This document shows positions 44,439 to 54,000 of a stretch of 64,000 nucleotides of DNA, in pieces. The stretch covers positions 124,001 through 188,000 of the forward strand of contig UQKD01000002.1 in the NCBI GenBank assembly GCA_900541585.1. The letters are read 5' to 3'. The position numbers and the translations under genes are program-made. The notes beneath the pieces were generated by a model. That model saw only the letters and a list, made by a program, of their open reading frames with translations, had not been told where the DNA came from and did not search any database. This DNA comes from an uncultured Alistipes sp. (GTDB taxonomy: Bacteria; Bacteroidota; Bacteroidia; Bacteroidales; Rikenellaceae). The stretch's first letter is position 1. The number at the start of each line of letters is the position of its first letter.

Positions 44439-45167
44439 TTATTTTCTGGGTTTCCGGTTTTTGTTCAGGTAGATCGTATAGAGTTTCAGGTGGTCGGCGA
44501 TGGCTTTGCGGTAACCGGCTTCGTCGCCGCGCTGGATGTACTCCAGCAGGTGTTTGTGAGTTACCAGTTCGCCGCTTTCGGCCAGTTCCTTCTCGATAGG
44601 CTCGAAGAAGTCGCGGAAGTTGTCCTTCACGAAATCCATCACCGGATGGATCACCTTCTGGAACTCCGAGATGATGTCGTTGCCCGTGATTTCGTAGAGT
44701 TTGGCGTGGAAGTGCACCTCGCTCATCGGGGTATAGCGGTTGACACCGATAATCTCGCCCATCTCGACGATCTGCTCCAGCTCGCGGATGTCCTCGGGGG
44801 TGATGTTGGCGAAGATGTAGCCGCTGATGCCGATTTCGAGCGCGATGCGGAATTCGAGGATGTCCAGCACCGTGTCCTTGTTCATCAGCAGCGGGTTGAC
44901 GCAGCGCTTCATGCCGCCGAGGATCGAAGGCTCGGCGAGGATCATGCCCCGCTTGGTGCGGGACTCGATCATGCCGGTCATCTTGAAGCGGCTCAGGGCT
45001 TCGCGCAGCACCGTGCGCGCCACGCCCAGGGCGTTGGCCAGTTCGGCCTCGGGCGGAATGCTGCTGCCCGGGCGAAGGCCCTGCTCCTTGAAATACTCGA
45101 TGAGGCTCTCCTCGACCTGGTCTACCAGCGTCGTGTGGGGTTTGTTGATTTTCAGTGTACCAAGCAT
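44439..45167 (-). CDS. FadR/GntR-family regulator (FCD domain), NanR-like
   Basis: 242 residues. The winged helix at about 10-78 contains the GntR motif (LRPGSSIPPEAELANALGVA then LREALSRFKMTG). The FCD ligand domain (about 90-225) has the metal-binding His/Asp set, including EVHFHAKLYEITGN and THKHLLEYIQ. It is the first gene of the nan operon, 11 nt before the transporter gene. A perfect palindrome at 45182-45195 lies over its own predicted start of transcription, so it most likely represses its own operon and responds to a sialic-acid catabolite. Confidence 0.9.
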   Translation of the reverse strand: MLGTLKINKPHTTLVDQVEESLIEYFKEQGLRPGSSIPPEAELANALGVARTVLREALSRFKMTGMIESRTKRGMILAEPSILGGMKRCVNPLLMNKDTVLDILEFRIALEIGISGYIFANITPEDIRELEQIVEMGEIIGVNRYTPMSEVHFHAKLYEITGNDIISEFQKVIHPVMDFVKDNFRDFFEPIEKELAESGELVTHKHLLEYIQRGDEAGYRKAIADHLKLYTIYLNKNRKPRK

Positions 45168-45181
45168 AGTTTTCTGTTTTT

Positions 45182-45195
45182 TCAGATTTATCTGA
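45182..45195. promoter_or_regulatory. Candidate operator of the sialic-acid regulator
   Basis: TCAGATTTATCTGA is a perfect 6-2-6 palindrome with partly symmetric flanks (TTT / AAA). It covers the expected transcription start just downstream of the -7 box and lies 14 nt before the regulator start codon. It is the best binding-site candidate for the GntR protein. Confidence 0.65.
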
Positions 45196-45227
45196 TAAAA
45201 TTACGAATTATTCGGTGCACACCCAAA
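45196..45227 (-). promoter_or_regulatory. Promoter of the sialic-acid operon
   Basis: TTTG (45224-45227) and TAATTTTA (45196-45203; last base differs from TAnnTTTG) on the minus strand with 20 nt between. Transcription would start inside the palindrome at 45182-45195. Confidence 0.6.
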
Positions 45228-45230
45228 AAA

Positions 45231-47402
45231 TTACTCGCGCAAATGTTGGGTGGTGGTTTTTCCGAAATGATCCGTAACCCGTATCAGAACCGGCGAGTCC
45301 GCGGCCGACGTCACGGCCGAGAACATGTGCGGCGTGGTCTGGGCGCTCGCGGCGCTCTTCGACATGTCGTCGCCCGAGGGCTTGTAGACCGTCTCGACGT
45401 AGGTCAGGTAGTTGGGGTCCTTGCGCATCTGGCGCGTCACCGGGAGCGGCTCGTTGTCCTCGAGTATCTCGACATTCCAGCCTTCGTCCCAGCCGCCCCA
45501 GACGTTGACCAGTATCTCGTTGGCGACGCTCTTGTCCTTGTAGGGCTGCTTGTTCATGTCGTAGGCCGTGAAGGTCCGGTCGGCAGGAAGTTCGCTGGCC
45601 TTGTAGCTCCAGCGGATTTTGCGGCCGCTGATCTCGTAGATGCCGTAGCCCAGGGGCGTGCCGTCGGTCGCCGAACCGTATTCCATGCCGCCGTTGAAGC
45701 CCTTGACGTTGTACCAGAGCGACCCGCAGACCGAACCGAGGTTGTGCTCGCGGATGGCGGTGTTGCCGGGGACGGTGCCCGTGTGGTTGTTGTGCCAGTG
45801 GCCCGAGAGCACCAGTACGTCGGTGAAGCCCTCCAGGCGGTCCACGAGGGCCTGGGCGCTGCGGAATCCGGGGTTGAGCGTCGGGGTGAGCTGCCGGCAG
45901 GCCGTGAGCGGCACGTGGAGCCAGATCATCAGCGGCGCGGATTTGTCCGCCACGGTCTTCAGGTCGGCTTCGAGCCATTGCAGCTGGCGGTCCGAAAGTT
46001 CCACGGCATAGAATCCGTCGCCGAAGACGCCCTGCGTCGCGCCGTTGTTGTCGATGCGGACGTTGTCCAGCGCGATGCAGTGGACCTCGCCCAGGTTGAC
46101 CGAATACGAGGTCGGCCCGAGGTGGCGGCGGTAGGCCTCCTTGGTCGCGTGGTCCCCGGAGACGTAACGGTCGTAGTCGTGATTGCCGACGGCGTGGAAG
46201 AAGGGGATGCCGAATTCGCCGATCAGCGAGCGGTATTCCGGGAACCCGAAGCCGTAGAGGTACATGTTCTTGTCGAAGATCATGTCGCCGACAGACAGCC
46301 CGTAGACCCTGCGGCCGCCGAGTTCGGCGACGGTTTTCGCGAAGTCGGTGACGAACGAGTTGCGGCAGCTCGTGAGCGACGACTGCGGAACCATCAGGCG
46401 GCTGGAGTTGTCGATCTGGATGTCGGCCGTGGCCAGCAGCACGTATTCGTCCGTGCCGGTTGCCGTCAGCGCGAAGTCGTAGCGGTCGCGGCCGGCGTCG
46501 AGCAGGTGGTAGAACTGCGGGACGGGTCCGTCCGCGGCGGCCTCGTAGCCCCGGGGCAGGGTGACGAACACCACGTCCGAAGCGCGGTCCGAAACCATCG
46601 ACCAGACGCCTTGCGCGTCGCTCGTCACCACGTTGAGTCCGTCCGAGACGGGGACGCCTTCCAGCGCTTCGCCGCCCGAGTAGACGCGGCCGTAGAGGTT
46701 CGTCCCTTCGGGAAGCGTCGCGGGATCGATGCGCTCGAAGGCCGAGACCGTGACGGCGGTCGCGCCGAGCAGCTGCCGGTCTGCGCCGCGCTCGATCCAC
46801 ACCTCCCGATTTCCCGAGGTGAGCGACGCCGGGAGCTGGATGGTGATACCCGCCGCATCGGCGCCGATGACGGCCGCCTCCGCACCGGCCTGGCCTTCGG
46901 CAGCGAACCGGATCTTATCCTCTCCGGTGAAGCCTTCGCCCGGGATGGTCACGATCTCGCCGCGGTCCACGGCGTAGGCGGCTTCGAGCCGCACGTTGCG
47001 CACCAGACGGAAGATGTCGACGTCGAGCGTCGTCGTGCCGAGGAACTGGGTCTGCGCGCCGCGCATGCACCAGAGGCTCCAGCGGCCGGTGGTGACCTCC
47101 TTCGGGATGCGGAACGTGACGTCGGTGGGCGTGAATCCGCTGATCGGCAGGAGGGTTTGTTCGGCCGATTCGCCCCGTTCGCCCGGCGTCAGGGCGAGCG
47201 CGTCGCCCTCGGCGAATTGCAGCACCCGGAGGGTCATTTCGCCTTCGTAGTCGAGTTGGTAGGCGTCGTTCACCAGCGCGATGACGAAGTGGTCCTCGCG
47301 CGGGGTCTCCTGCTGCGGTTCGTCCGAATCGGAGCATCCGGCGAGCAGCGGTCCGCCGGCCAGTGCAGCGGCGGCAAGCAGTCTGTATAGCAGTTGTTTC
47401 AT
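45231..47402 (-). CDS. Calcineurin-like phosphoesterase lipoprotein with N- and C-terminal accessory domains
   Basis: 723 residues with lipoprotein signal (ending LLAGCSDSD). Residues about 40-235 are IPT/Ig-like. A MetallophosN-like beta domain lies near 240-310. The catalytic domain runs from about 318, with ATADIQ, GDMIFD, GNHDYD near 420 and a distal LSGHWHNNH near 535 (metal ligands). A MetallophosC-like domain covers 590-723. It hydrolyses a phosphate ester at the cell surface or in the periplasm. It is the last gene of a SusC, SusD-like, DUF5689 operon, so the imported nutrient may be a phosphorylated glycan or similar; this is an inference. Confidence 0.87.
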   Translation of the reverse strand: MKQLLYRLLAAAALAGGPLLAGCSDSDEPQQETPREDHFVIALVNDAYQLDYEGEMTLRVLQFAEGDALALTPGERGESAEQTLLPISGFTPTDVTFRIPKEVTTGRWSLWCMRGAQTQFLGTTTLDVDIFRLVRNVRLEAAYAVDRGEIVTIPGEGFTGEDKIRFAAEGQAGAEAAVIGADAAGITIQLPASLTSGNREVWIERGADRQLLGATAVTVSAFERIDPATLPEGTNLYGRVYSGGEALEGVPVSDGLNVVTSDAQGVWSMVSDRASDVVFVTLPRGYEAAADGPVPQFYHLLDAGRDRYDFALTATGTDEYVLLATADIQIDNSSRLMVPQSSLTSCRNSFVTDFAKTVAELGGRRVYGLSVGDMIFDKNMYLYGFGFPEYRSLIGEFGIPFFHAVGNHDYDRYVSGDHATKEAYRRHLGPTSYSVNLGEVHCIALDNVRIDNNGATQGVFGDGFYAVELSDRQLQWLEADLKTVADKSAPLMIWLHVPLTACRQLTPTLNPGFRSAQALVDRLEGFTDVLVLSGHWHNNHTGTVPGNTAIREHNLGSVCGSLWYNVKGFNGGMEYGSATDGTPLGYGIYEISGRKIRWSYKASELPADRTFTAYDMNKQPYKDKSVANEILVNVWGGWDEGWNVEILEDNEPLPVTRQMRKDPNYLTYVETVYKPSGDDMSKSAASAQTTPHMFSAVTSAADSPVLIRVTDHFGKTTTQHLRE

Positions 47403-47411
47403 GGCTTTCGG

Positions 47412-49511
47412 TTATTTGATTTCCACGATTCCGATGTGTCCCAGGCGCGTCGTGCCGGTAGCGGCGACCAGTGCGTTGTTGTGCTGGGCGTTGGTCTCGG
47501 CGGCGCAGCGTACGAGGATCGTCACCTGCCGCTTGCCGCGCATGGCGTCGGGCAGGCGGAAACTGTACGGGTAGAGGTAGGGCGTGAAGTTGATGCACGG
47601 GGCGTCGTAGGTTCCGATCTCCTCGAACTTCACCTTCGTCAGGTCGTCCTCCGTCGTGTCGCTCCACTGGATCTTCATCTTGCCCGGGCCGCCTTTCGAA
47701 CTGGTGCCCGTGAGGTAGAGGTAGAGCGCGCCCGTGGCGTTGCGCAGCGTGTTGGTGCGGATGACGAACGCTTCGCCGACCTCGTCGTTGCTGGACACCA
47801 GCGAATGGTGCGTCGTCACGTTCCACCACAGTTTGGCGTTGAGGCTGTAATAGTGCTCGGCCTCGTCGGCGAACGGGATGTCGTGCCGGCGGCGTACGTC
47901 GGTGGTGAGCCAGTAGGAGGCGATGGCGCCCGAACTGCCCGGGAAAACGTCGAAATTGTTGCTGTCGTCGTAGACCGAGAAGACCACCGAACTGCGGTCG
48001 TCGCCCGTGTTGCCCACCGCGAAGGCCGGCACGGCGTCCTGTGCGAGCCACGGCCCGGCCTGCAGGAGTGTCGTCGAGAAGCGGGTTCCGGCGTCGGCCG
48101 AGAGCGCGTCGTCCTCCGTGTTGCGGATCCGGAGGATGTATTCGCCTCGGAATTTCGAGACCAGTGCCGTCAGGGCACCCGATCCCGCCGGGAGATTTCT
48201 GGCGTACATCTGCGTGAAGGAGCGCTGGAAGTAGAGCTTCGCAACATTGCCCTTCGCGTCGCGCACGAGGTGCGGGGCCAGCGTGTGGTGGGGGAAGATG
48301 GCCCGGTAGCCGGCCTTGACGTTCTTCGCCCACTCCGCCTCGGTGGTCTCTACGTCGTTGCCCTCCTTTTCGTAGAACGGGGCGTAGCCGCCGTAGGGGG
48401 TCACGAACTCCACGGGAGCGATGCGGACCACCGTGTTGGCGTACTGCGCCAGGTCGCCCAGGTCGTTCAGGGCCACCGCAACCGGCGCTCCCGGAGCCTC
48501 CTCCGTGCTGCGTTTGACCGAGGAGGCCGCGAAGTCGATCACGCAGAGGTTGCCTTCGGCGTCGTTGCGGAATTCGGCGCCGTACATGTGCACGGCCACC
48601 TTGCGGTTCTGGGCGTACCATCCCGCCTGTTCGGCGGAAGGCGTCAGGAACTCGTTCTTGTCCTTGAGGACGAATTTGATGCCGCGGCCGCTGGCGTCCT
48701 GTACATAAAGTACGCTGTCGGGCAGGTTTCCGTGCTCGAAGTCGCTGGTGATCCAGCCCTCGACGGCGTAGTTTTCCTCCAGTTCGAAGTGCCCTTCGGC
48801 GTCGGGCTGCACTTCGCCCAGCAGGCGGGCGACGGAGACCTTCTCGGCGCGTTCGAACGAGATGTTGCCGTCCATCTGCTCGACGGGAACCGACACCTTG
48901 AAGTCGCCGCCGACCATGCGGAAGCTGATCTGCCCCGTGCGTTTGGGCTGGTCGGTGTTGTCGGCGAATAGGAACTGCTGCGAGGTTTCGGTCGTCTCGC
49001 CGAGCGAAATCCACGTGTCGCCCTCGTCGACGACAGCCTCCCATGCCACGTTGCTCGTGACGCCGACGGTGACGGGCGTTCCCGTGATGTCGGCCCGGAT
49101 GCGCTGTCCCGTGAGGTTGAGTTTGATTTCGGGGGACAGCCCGGCCTGTTTCACGCGGATCTGTCCCGCGACGCCGTTCGCCGTCGTGATGTTGAGCGTC
49201 ATTTCGCGGCCGTAGGCGTCGCCGACAGGCTCCACGGTGAGGGTCGTGCGGCCGTTGTCGTCGCCGTAAGCCGGCCATGCGTCGATCCACGAGGCTCCGG
49301 GATCTTCGGGGACGATCTCCCAGTGACCCGCGCGGGAGAAGAACGAAAAGTCCTTCGTGCCGCCTTCGGCGGGGCATTCGAACAGGTTGTCGCCGCCCGT
49401 GAAAGTCATCTCGCCCCCGCCGGCGGTCTTGTCGTCGGAGCATCCGGCGGCCGCCATCGCGACGATGAGCAGCGCTTTCGGACGGAGTATGTTGAAAAGC
49501 TGACGGATCAT
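47412..49511 (-). CDS. DUF5689/BACON surface lipoprotein
   Basis: 699 residues with a lipoprotein signal (lipobox Cys after MAAAG). Two BACON-like Ig repeats at about 35-125 and 130-215 (WEIVPEDPGASWIDAWP; SNVAWEAVVDEGDTWISLGE). A DUF5689-like OB region follows at about 225-455 (YAVEGWITSDFEHGNLPDSV). The C-terminal part (about 480-699) looks like a beta-sandwich (choice-of-anchor type) with DDSNNFDVFPGSSG. Found with SusCD and phosphoesterase genes in many Bacteroidota. It probably binds substrate at the outer surface. Gaps to its neighbours are 9 and 22 nt. Confidence 0.82.
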   Translation of the reverse strand: MIRQLFNILRPKALLIVAMAAAGCSDDKTAGGGEMTFTGGDNLFECPAEGGTKDFSFFSRAGHWEIVPEDPGASWIDAWPAYGDDNGRTTLTVEPVGDAYGREMTLNITTANGVAGQIRVKQAGLSPEIKLNLTGQRIRADITGTPVTVGVTSNVAWEAVVDEGDTWISLGETTETSQQFLFADNTDQPKRTGQISFRMVGGDFKVSVPVEQMDGNISFERAEKVSVARLLGEVQPDAEGHFELEENYAVEGWITSDFEHGNLPDSVLYVQDASGRGIKFVLKDKNEFLTPSAEQAGWYAQNRKVAVHMYGAEFRNDAEGNLCVIDFAASSVKRSTEEAPGAPVAVALNDLGDLAQYANTVVRIAPVEFVTPYGGYAPFYEKEGNDVETTEAEWAKNVKAGYRAIFPHHTLAPHLVRDAKGNVAKLYFQRSFTQMYARNLPAGSGALTALVSKFRGEYILRIRNTEDDALSADAGTRFSTTLLQAGPWLAQDAVPAFAVGNTGDDRSSVVFSVYDDSNNFDVFPGSSGAIASYWLTTDVRRRHDIPFADEAEHYYSLNAKLWWNVTTHHSLVSSNDEVGEAFVIRTNTLRNATGALYLYLTGTSSKGGPGKMKIQWSDTTEDDLTKVKFEEIGTYDAPCINFTPYLYPYSFRLPDAMRGKRQVTILVRCAAETNAQHNNALVAATGTTRLGHIGIVEIK

Positions 49512-49533
49512 ATCTTGCTGAATTTTTAAGGTT

Positions 49534-51087
49534 TTAGTTCATTGCGCCGTTTTCCAGTTCCAGGGCGCGCTTGCTCCACCAGACGGGCGTCAGCATGTTG
49601 TCGCCGCCGGCGGTTCCCCGTCCGACGACCGGGTAGGCCGCCTTCATCCGGGCCACCTGCTTCCGGTAGTTGTCGCCGTTGGTGGATATGAGCATCTGCC
49701 CGTATCCCAGGCGTGTGGGCAGGACACCCTCGTTCTGCACGTCGGGACCTATCGGCAGCTGCGGATAGCCCGTGCGGCGGTAATCGCACCACGCCTCGAA
49801 GCCCTGCATGAAGACCGAGACCCACTTTTGCTGAATGATCCGCTCCAGCGTGCCGTCGTAGGCGGCCTTCGATCCCGTGCCGTGCAGGAAGCGGTCGATG
49901 TTGGCGTCCGAGATCGAGGGATTCCACTGCCGGATCGAGTTGGTGACGGCCTGCTCGTAATACGCTTCGGCGGCGGCTTCTCCGCCGGGAATCATCCCCG
50001 TGTGGGCCGCTTCGCTCAGGATGAAGAAGAGTTCCGACGAGGTCATGAACCAGACCGGGGTCGTGTATTGCTTGAGCACCGCGGGGTTCATCACGCTGGC
50101 TCCCGTGCCGTCCGGCTCGACGACGCCGCTCACCACGCCGTGCACGTCGTCCGAGCCGACGATCCGCACCCACTGCGCCATGCGCGGGTCGGAAGTCGAG
50201 GTCAGCTGGTCGATGAAGAAGGCCGAGCATTTGTGCGATGCAGTCGTGAACGAGGTGTCGGTCATGTCGCCGAACAGGTTGCGGAAGGGCGAGACGCCCG
50301 TGTAGTTCACCTTGGCGTCGTCGGCGTAGGAGGTGAAGACGGGGTATTTCACCGGGTTGCCGACGATCTGCTGCATGACGGCCGCCGTGCCCGCTTCGGG
50401 ACGGTTGCTCAAGCGCATGCACAGACGCAGGCAAAGCGAGTTGGTCAGCTTCTGCCAGGCGGCGATGTCGCCTCCGTAGAGCAGGTCCTTGCCCGGGACG
50501 GTCAGCGGGTAGGTGTAGTTGCCGTTGCTGTCGGTGGCGGTCCGGTAGAGGTCGTTGGCCGTGAGCAGCATTCCGATCAGCGCCGGATACACTTCCGACT
50601 GCGGGTCGATCGCCGGCTGGGTGATGTCGTCTTCGATGCGGTAGGCCTCCCGGTAAGGGATGTCGCCGTAGAGGTCCGCCACGAGCGACACGAATACCGC
50701 CTTCAGGGTCATGGCGATGGCCTGTGCGTTGGGGTCGTCGTAGTTCCGGCCCAGCGCGATCATGTGGTGGGCGTTGGCGGCGTAGCGCTGGAAACGGTCC
50801 CAGGGCGTGCCGAAATCCGCAGCCTGGAAGACGTAGAGCTGGTGGCGTCCGCTGGCGCTGCAATCGACGGTGTACTGCATCAGCTCGTTGTTGACCCGCC
50901 ACGAACGCTCGTAGATGTAGTAGGCGCCCGTCGAGATCAGCTGTTCGAGCAGCGTGCTCGGATCGACGTTGCCGTATTCGGGACTCTCGCCGTTGGTGTT
51001 GTACTCCTCGAAGTTCCCGGTGCACGAACTGAAGCTCGTGCCGGCGGCGAGGAGGAGGGCTGCGGTGTATGAAAGTATCTTTTTCAT
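49534..51087 (-). CDS. SusD/RagB-like nutrient-binding lipoprotein (SusD-like 2 type)
   Basis: 517 residues, lipoprotein signal MKKILSYTAALLLAAGTSFS then SC. The mature start (NFEEYNTNGESPEY) and VSLVADLYGDIPYREAY near residue 133 are hallmarks of the SusD-like 2 group. The C-terminal FEAWCDYRRTGYP motif is also present. It captures nutrient for the SusC transporter encoded 4 nt upstream. Confidence 0.93.
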   Translation of the reverse strand: MKKILSYTAALLLAAGTSFSSCTGNFEEYNTNGESPEYGNVDPSTLLEQLISTGAYYIYERSWRVNNELMQYTVDCSASGRHQLYVFQAADFGTPWDRFQRYAANAHHMIALGRNYDDPNAQAIAMTLKAVFVSLVADLYGDIPYREAYRIEDDITQPAIDPQSEVYPALIGMLLTANDLYRTATDSNGNYTYPLTVPGKDLLYGGDIAAWQKLTNSLCLRLCMRLSNRPEAGTAAVMQQIVGNPVKYPVFTSYADDAKVNYTGVSPFRNLFGDMTDTSFTTASHKCSAFFIDQLTSTSDPRMAQWVRIVGSDDVHGVVSGVVEPDGTGASVMNPAVLKQYTTPVWFMTSSELFFILSEAAHTGMIPGGEAAAEAYYEQAVTNSIRQWNPSISDANIDRFLHGTGSKAAYDGTLERIIQQKWVSVFMQGFEAWCDYRRTGYPQLPIGPDVQNEGVLPTRLGYGQMLISTNGDNYRKQVARMKAAYPVVGRGTAGGDNMLTPVWWSKRALELENGAMN

Positions 51088-51091
51088 GGGA

Positions 51092-54000
51092 TCAGAAGCT
51101 GAGTTTGATGTTGAAACCGTAGGTCCGGGTCATCGGGTAGGAGGCCGTTTCGAAACCCCGCGTGATGCTGGCGCCGTTGAGCGTACCCACTTCCGGATCG
51201 TAGAAGGGCCATTTGGTCCAGCAGAAGAGGTTCGTGCCGAAGACGGCCACCGTGGCGTCCTGCAGCACGCGCGTGCGGGCAACCCATTTTTTCGGCAGGG
51301 TCCACTCCAGACGCAGTTCGCGCAGCTTGAGGTAGGAGGTGTCGAAGGTGCTCGTCTCGACGTTGTTCATCGAATAGACGCGGTCGAGGTAATAGGTGAC
51401 GACGTTTTCGGTGACGGTCGTGTTGGGGTTGTAGACCATGTTGCCCTGCGCATCGAGACCGCGGGCGACGACGCCTTCGTGCAGCACGCCGCCATAACGC
51501 CCGTAGAGCGTGTTGGTCAGCTTGCCCTGCCGCGAGAGCTGGGCGTTGGTCAGCGAGTAGGCCATGCCGCCCCACTGTGCCGCGAAGGCGGCGCTCAGGC
51601 GGATGCCCTTGTATTTGAGCGAGGTCGAGAAGCCGGCGCGCCAGTCGGGCTGGACGTTGCCCATCTTGATCCGCTCGTCGGTCGAAAGCACCGGGTATCC
51701 GTATTCGTCGATCACGGTCTGCCCCGACACGTCGGCGCGCGATCCGTCGGTGTTGAGGATGTACGAGCCTTCGGGGGCTTTGGCGTAGCCGTAGCCGTAG
51801 AGGTCGCCGAGCGTGCCGCCGGGGGTGGCGATCACCTGTCCGCGGGCACCCGAGGAGATCACCCACGAATCGACGCCCGGGGCCAGGCTGATGACCTTGT
51901 TCCAGTTTTTCGACCAGGTGAGGTTGATGTCCCAGTTGAAGTTCTTGGTGCGCACGGGCTGCAGGCGCGAGGCCAGTTCGACGCCGCGGTTGCGGATTTC
52001 GCCCGCGTTGATGTATTTCGAGCCGACGCCCGTGCTGTAATCCACCGGGGTGTTGATGATCTGGTCGGTGGTCGTGTTGTTGTAGAACGCCGCGTCGAGG
52101 GTGATGCGGTTGCGCAGGAACTTGGCTTCGAGACCGAATTCCCAGCTTTCGACATTCTCGGGCTTCATGTCGTAGAGCGCCCAGGTCGTCGGCAGGAAGT
52201 AGCCGCTCGAAAAATCGGTTACCGAATAGTAATTGTTGATGACGAAGGCGTTGGTGTCGTTGCCCACGTTGGCCCACGAGGCGCGCAGCTTGAGGAACGA
52301 GAGCCACGGCATGCGGTCGCGCAGCCCCAGCGCCTTGGTGTCGGTGAGCACCCAGCTGGCGCTGACCGACGGGTAGAAGAACGACCAGTGGCCCGGCGCC
52401 AGGGCGCTCGACCAGTCGTTGCGGCCCGTGATGTCGAGGAACAGGCAGTCGTCGTAGCTCAGCTGGACCAGCCCGTAGAGGCTGTTGACCATCTTGCGGG
52501 TGTGCTGGCTCTTGGTGATCACGCCCGATTTGGCGTTCGAAAGGTTGTAGACGCCTTCCGTGAGCAGATCTTCGGCCGTGGAGGTCACCACGCGGGCCTG
52601 CTGGTACATGCTGTTGCCGCCGAAGCTGGCGTTGACGTGGAACTTGCCCAGGGGGCGTTCGTAAGTCAGCAGGAAGTCGTTGTTCATCTCGGTGTTCTCG
52701 ACGTTTTGCTGCCGGTAGTAGCCGTTCAGGTTCGACAGCGTGCCGAAGGGCTTGCGGCGCGTGCGGAACTCGCGGTTCATGTCGAGTCCCGTGCGGAGCA
52801 TCAGTTTCAGCCCCTTGTAGATGTCGAACGTGGCGCTGACGTTGCCGTAGACGCGGTCGCGGTCCATCGTGTTGAGTTGCTCGTAGGCCTGCGAATAGGG
52901 GTTGTCCGAGAGGTTGTTCAGGGCGTACGGATAGACGATGCGGGTCGCCGGGTCGCCGGTGAACGTCTGCCGGTATTCCTGTTCGTACCAGCGTATGTCG
53001 AGGTTGTTGCGGCTCCAGAGCAGCGTGTAGGTGGGCGACGAGGTGCTGTAACCGATCATCGGCAGGTTGTCGCTGTCCTTGCGGTAGTAGTTGACTTTTC
53101 CGGCCAGCTCCACGAAACGGAGCTTCTGGGCGAAGGAGACCGAGAAACTCTGCGTCTTGTAGCCCGTGTTGGGGACGATCCAGGTGTTGCGCACGTCGGT
53201 GAACGAAACGCGGATCGAGCCGCCCCGGCCGTTGTTGCCCGAGATCGAAACCGAATTCTTGTAGGTGGCGCCCGTCTCGAAGAAACCCTTGTACCAGTCG
53301 CGCGGCTTGAAGTCGAGCGGGGTGTACATGCCCGTCTGCGGATCGTACGATGCCCACTGGTAGAGTTTCTGCCCTTCGTAGCGCGGTCCCCACGTGTAGC
53401 GGCTGTAAGTGCGCGAGGCGGCTTGGCCGGTGGTCGACTGCTCGGCCTTCACGGTGTAGAACGAGTAGGTGCGCGCGCCGTTGTTGCCCGGGCCGTATTC
53501 GTCCTGGAAGTCGGGCCAGTAGCCGGCGCGCTCGAACGAGAAGTTCGAACTGAACGTGATGCCGAGTCCCTTGGTCGACCGGCCGGCCTTGGTGGTGATG
53601 ACGATGGCGCCGTTCGCTGCGCGCGACCCGTAGAGTGCCGTGGCTGCGGGGCCTTTGAGCACCGAGACGTTGTCGATGTCCTCGGGATTGAGGTCGGCGG
53701 CCCCGTTGCCGTAGTCGACCCCCGCGTCGGTGTTGTTGTACGCCGCCCCGCCCATGGCCGTCATGCCGCTCGACATGGGCACGCCGTCGATCACGAACAG
53801 CGCCGTGTTGTTGTCCATGTTGACGGTCGATTCGCCGCGCAGCGTGACGCGCAGCGATCCGCCGGGACCGGAAGAGGCGTGGTCGAAGTTAAGGCCTGCC
53901 ACCTTGCCCGAAAGGGCGTCGAGCCAGTTGTTCGAAACGGCGGCCGTCAGGTCCTGGTTGTCCACTTTCGACACGGCATATCCCAGCGCCTTCTGTTCGC

